NCBI RefSeq assembly: GCF_003711515.1
Contig: NW_021167081.1
Location: 1,762,740 to 1,826,739 of the forward strand
Direction of reading: 5' to 3'
DNA: 64,000 nucleotides
Origin: Sodiomyces alkalinus F11
Taxonomy: Eukaryota > Ascomycota > Sordariomycetes > Glomerellales > Plectosphaerellaceae
Position 1 is the stretch's first letter; each line of letters starts with the position of its first letter. A program made the position numbers and the translations under genes. Shown here in pieces: positions 60,401-64,000 of this stretch. Under the pieces are notes generated by a model. The model had not been told where the DNA came from. It searched no databases and was given only the letters and a program-made list of their open reading frames with translations.

Positions 60401-61739
60401 AGGTACCTACAACGTACCTACGTGTACATACATTGTACCTTAATTACTTGCCATGATGATAAAAGTCCGGAGTACGGATACGTAAGGTATACATGCGTAT
60501 AAATCGGGTTGTTCTAATTTTAAGCTCACGAAATTATTCCCCCACCACTTTCCCACTGGGATCGACGTGCCCGTCCATGACGAAGGCGTCGCAATGCGCC
60601 GTTCATCCTACCAGTGGTTTCGATAAGACCTTCGCCGTTCTCGATTTTTGGGGACATGGAATGGGCACGACGTTAACGCGCTCACGTCCGAGACCAGTCA
60701 ACATGGGATGAACTAGATTATCGAGTCAAAGCCTACCTGCAGACGAGACAGACAGAGGCTGTTGTCCTTGAAGCAGCAGACCGTCAAACCGTCGTACGAA
60801 GTAATTACGGAATGACCGACATGGCCCTTGAGACCGGTCACTACGTGTACATGGGCCGGCGGCATGACATTCCACCACGTTCACTCCTTCCTTGAGATTG
60901 CGCAGGGCCGGATCCTTACCGGCAGATCATGCAGTCCGTCTGTATCCCGTATTAACTCCAGACCACCCACACAGATCGGCCCGCATCGGCAGGAAGAAGC
61001 AAGGAAACAGAGGGGAGAAAAGGACCGCAGGATAAGGTAGCCCTTTAGACATGATCCCTTAGGGTTTCTCCGTACCTGGTACTTGCCTTCGATTCGCGTT
61101 CCCATCCTTGGTGGCACGCTCTGCGTAAAGAACTCCCAGCCCTCTTCCTCTTCCTCTCCCCCTTCCCCGCCGCCCTGGGGGTTTAAGAAGGAAAAGGAAC
61201 AAGCAGCGCATCCCGATCAGGAAACGGGCAGCACTGCACTTGGCCCTTTTTCGATTTCGTTTTTCCTTCCCTCGTTCTGTTCCTGCGTTAGCTTCCCGCT
61301 CCTGCAGACTCCGACCTATCCTAGACGAAGACAGGGTTATGCAACTTCTGCGTATCGCCCTGGAGCAGATGTGTTACTCCGTACACCTATGCAGGTTAGA
61401 AAAGTTAACTCGAAACTCTGCCCCACGTCTCCATTGCTCACTGGATTAATGCTGCCGATCTGTACTTTTTCAACTATTTTATATATTCAGGTATAATAGC
61501 AAATGTCGGCACGAGGCTGACGTCAGGATAATTGAAGCTATCACCAGATTCACGACATTTCTGACCTAAACACTCAGACTTAAGGAGCCGGATTGAGAAC
61601 CAATATCCACAACTTTAGTGGATAGCAGGGAAGAACTAAATGCTAGGTTCTTTACACTATGGGAACTTTCTACTCAGTCTCTAGTTCGTACGATGCCTGC
61701 CCGCCTTACGTTAGGTTATTAAGAGGAAGACGCAGATTA
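57418..61739. other. Long intergenic region with GTAC-type short repeats
   Basis: This 4.3 kb has no frame I can defend. It contains the promoter and likely long 5' UTR of the KIN4-like gene, a polypyrimidine/purine region (58480-58620) and a swarm of short GTAC-rich motifs at 59400-60480 and 60790 (TACGAAGTAC, AAGGTAC, GTACCTAC, TACCTTATGTAC). The composition is normal, not RIP'd, apart from mild AT-richness after 61440. Confidence 0.5.
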
Positions 61740-62554
61740 AGTCAGACCACACCAATCCGGCCCCCACCTAGAAACGGCCCCCCAAACCACACCAAAAAAG
61801 GGGATTTCGTATCCCTGTTATTTCACTAACCGTAAAAGGTAACTATATAAAAATAAGATATTAGGTAGATCGTTATACGGGTATTATATATATAACTTTA
61901 TTTTTTCTTTATACTAAAGCTATAAGCTGAAATTAGAGCTAGAAGTTTCTGTTAGTGATATCTAATAGTTTCTTAGTAAACCTTAACAGAGTAGAAAATT
62001 CTATAATAAATCAACAGGACTAAGATACTATAACTAGTATATATCAAAAAAAACTAAAATACGGTATAGTCTATATCTTAGGTTATAAGTCTATATAATA
62101 TATTGGCTTTTAAGTTATTTAAGAAAGAATATTTCCCTTAGTAAACTTTACTATAGGGGAAACTTATTTCTAATATAGAAGATTAGATATAAAATATTTT
62201 ATAACTATAGCTTAACTTTTAGATAGCCCGTATATTATAAGTATTTTTAGTATATACTATCCATAGGATCTTAGTCTTATTAATGTATTATAGAATTTTA
62301 TACTCTGTTAAGGTTTACTAAGACAATATTAGATATCACTAACAGAAACTTCTAGCTCTAATTTCAGCTTACAGCTTTAGTATATAGAAAAAATAAAGTT
62401 ATATATAGAATACCCGTATAACAATCCACCTAATATCTTAATTTTATATAGTTCCCTTTTATAGTTAGTGAAATAACAGGGGTATAAAATCCCCTTTTTT
62501 GGTGTGGTTTGGGGGGCCGTTTCTAGGTGGGGGCCGGATTGGTGTGGTCCGACT
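61740..62554. mobile_element. 815-bp MITE with ~295-bp inverted repeats and TA target site
   Basis: The ends are AGTCAGACCACACCAATCC on the left and its inverse, ending ...GGTCCGACT, on the right (AGTCGGACCACACCAATCC). They are flanked by TA on both sides (61738-61739 and 62555-62556). The arms align for about 295 bp each (61740-62033 and 62268-62554) with a small number of differences. The centre is AT-rich and non-coding. A TA duplication plus an AGTC start matches Tc1/mariner-type elements, in particular the fungal Fot1/pogo group. There is no transposase, so it would depend on a full-length relative. Confidence 0.85.
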
Positions 62555-62556
62555 TA

Positions 62557-63830
62557 TTGATGATGGTGTTGAGGAAAGGAACTGGTATTTTTGTGCGAGT
62601 CGAGGTACTTGGAAGTACTATTGGTTTCATTATAATTGGATGTATCTGTACTCCCGGGGGCCCCCTATTGTCCTTACCCACTCATTTTCGTTTGTATACG
62701 AGCTAACGTTTCTGACCTCTGCATAAGGTAGGTGTACTTGCGCTGGAGTATCCCAATTTTCGTATCATTCCCGACCTTTACGTACGTACAGTATTACCCA
62801 CGATTTCCAAAAACCATGGACATGTCATGCCGAAAGGTTCCTCTGAAACCAAACGCTTCAGCATAAACTTCGGAAATGAGGTCGACCAGATACGATGGAC
62901 GACGCTTACCTACTTGGCTAAGGGTGGTGTGCGGGGCGGGTCTAATTAACTTGGCAACTTTAGGGAGCATCGGCAGCATGGTCTCCGTTTCTCGTCCCTG
63001 TCATTTCGTTTCTTTGTCCTCTTTTCGTTCTTTTTCCCCGCCTCCCATTCCCCCCTTTCCCGAAGATGTACCAGACATCACACGCCCCGTCTTATCTTAT
63101 CTTATCTATCGGACATCATTGAGGTGCCCGGGCAGCTGGCGTTTGTCCTCAACAACAGATGCTCCGTAATATTACCATATATATCGAATTTCAGCATTGG
63201 AATATTCCAGGAACATCACAATCTACCTAACCCAGGAAGTATTAACACGCGGTACCTGGCTCCAGCATATTGGAAATGAAAACGTTATTGCCGTCAAGCT
63301 TTGTATCTCATTTGTGGTACGAACACGGACTGCCTCACATGCTACGGAGAAAGGTGCCTGGCCCTCGTCTTTTTCGAGCTTCAGGGCTAGCCTACCTAAC
63401 GAAGCAGTAGACAAAGGATCCAACGGTGCATCTATCCCCAAGCTCGAACCCATAGGGCGCAGCTACACCGGATAGAAACAGCCCAAACCAGGCCCAGGCT
63501 TTTGCGATGCAACGGACTGTTCCCGCGTGCATGACACTTACACGAGACCGCGATTAGCCCATCTTTCCGGGGTTACCAGCTCCGTCCTCTCACTATAAGA
63601 CCAATTTGACCCGAATACGGGTACGTGGGTAGTCAAGTCTTCCAAGATTCGACTTGGCCCTCCCCCCCCTCTGAGACTCCCCGGATCGAGCATCCATTCG
63701 CCAGTGTCTCAGAATGACACATGTTGCGTTAGTCTATTTTTTATTTATTTTATTTTCCAAGTCTTGTTTCTCTTCTTTTCGGTTTCTTTTTCGTCTTTCG
63801 CTGCCTTCCATCCAGTCGAACCAGCCAATG
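62557..63830. other. Intergenic region before GWT1
   Basis: About 1.3 kb of normal composition. It includes a repeated TCTTATCTTATC block near 63092-63110, a CCCCCC run near 63663-63670 and an AT-rich T-run (63735-63775) that may belong to the GWT1 3' UTR. No gene is recognised. Confidence 0.5.
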
Positions 63831-64000
63831 TCACAGCTTCAGCGAAATATCATAGGCGTCCAACCCCAGCGCCACGGCCGTGAGCGTCCCCGTATAGGCC
63901 ACAAGGATAGCCATGGTCGCCACAGGGCCAGCATCCAAAGTCGGCACCGTCAGGTTGACAAGACCGGTAAGCAGGTTAGCCAGCAGGAAGACGGCCAGCC
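63831..64000 (-). CDS. GWT1: GPI-anchor inositol acyltransferase GWT1, C-terminal end (partial)
   Basis: The last 56 codons of a minus-strand gene that continues past the window edge; the stop TGA is at 63833-63831. The translation [20 protein letters not shown] followed by a second hydrophobic span ([19 protein letters not shown]) and the ending DISLKL matches the C-terminus of GWT1 as I know it ([16 protein letters not shown]...., last transmembrane helix, KL end). GWT1 acylates the inositol of GlcN-PI in the ER membrane, an early step in GPI-anchor synthesis. Only the last two membrane helices are visible. Confidence 0.8.
   Translation of the reverse strand, partial: LAVFLLANLLTGLVNLTVPTLDAGPVATMAILVAYTGTLTAVALGLDAYDISLKL

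Overview
The window is nuclear DNA of a filamentous ascomycete (Pezizomycotina, most likely a Sordariomycete; the species cannot be fixed from sequence alone). The evidence is short GT-AG introns with CTAAC-like branch points, fungal housekeeping genes (SAM37, thymidylate synthase, ROK1, a KIN4/KfsA-type kinase, the C-terminal end of GWT1), and large transposon blocks carrying the mark of repeat-induced point mutation (RIP). In those blocks CpA and TpG are almost absent, TpA is very common, and reading frames are broken almost only by TAA and TAG.

Layout: (a) 1-434, RIP'd repeat. (b) 435-1364, an intact APH/RIO-like kinase gene alone among repeats. (c) 1529-27190, nested dead transposons: a truncated Copia (Copia-A copy 2), a truncated Gypsy (Gypsy-1), a Tad-like LINE split by a complete Gypsy chromovirus (Gypsy-2, 535-bp LTRs, perfect 5-bp target duplication), an unassigned repeat, a second Gypsy gag relic, a Helitron-type helicase relic cut by a long-inverted-repeat element that carries a Gypsy gag-protease segment, and a minisatellite with CACGTG boxes. 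(d) 27191-35383, SAM37 and a 568-residue uncharacterised gene with long intergenic DNA. (e) 35384-48773, a complete Copia (Copia-B) whose 3'-side LTR is itself split by a complete Copia-A. (f) 48949-57417, thymidylate synthase, ROK1 and the KIN4-like kinase. (g) 57418-63830, intergenic DNA with a family of short GTAC-rich motifs and an 815-bp MITE with TA target duplication and Fot1/pogo-like ends. (h) 63831-64000, the end of GWT1.

The genes are ordinary housekeeping functions (mitochondrial outer-membrane protein sorting, dTMP synthesis, rRNA processing, mitotic/septation signalling, GPI-anchor synthesis) and do not form a pathway cluster. The most unusual observation is that two unrelated LTR retrotransposons here, Gypsy-2 and Copia-B, each carry between the end of pol and the 3' LTR an antisense reading frame for a Cys-x2-Cys ... 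Arg-Cys-x2-Cys protein: a possible shared accessory module of fungal retrotransposons. A second point of interest is RIP-like mutation spreading into the minisatellite upstream of SAM37, where repeat units nearest the transposons have lost their CACGTG boxes.
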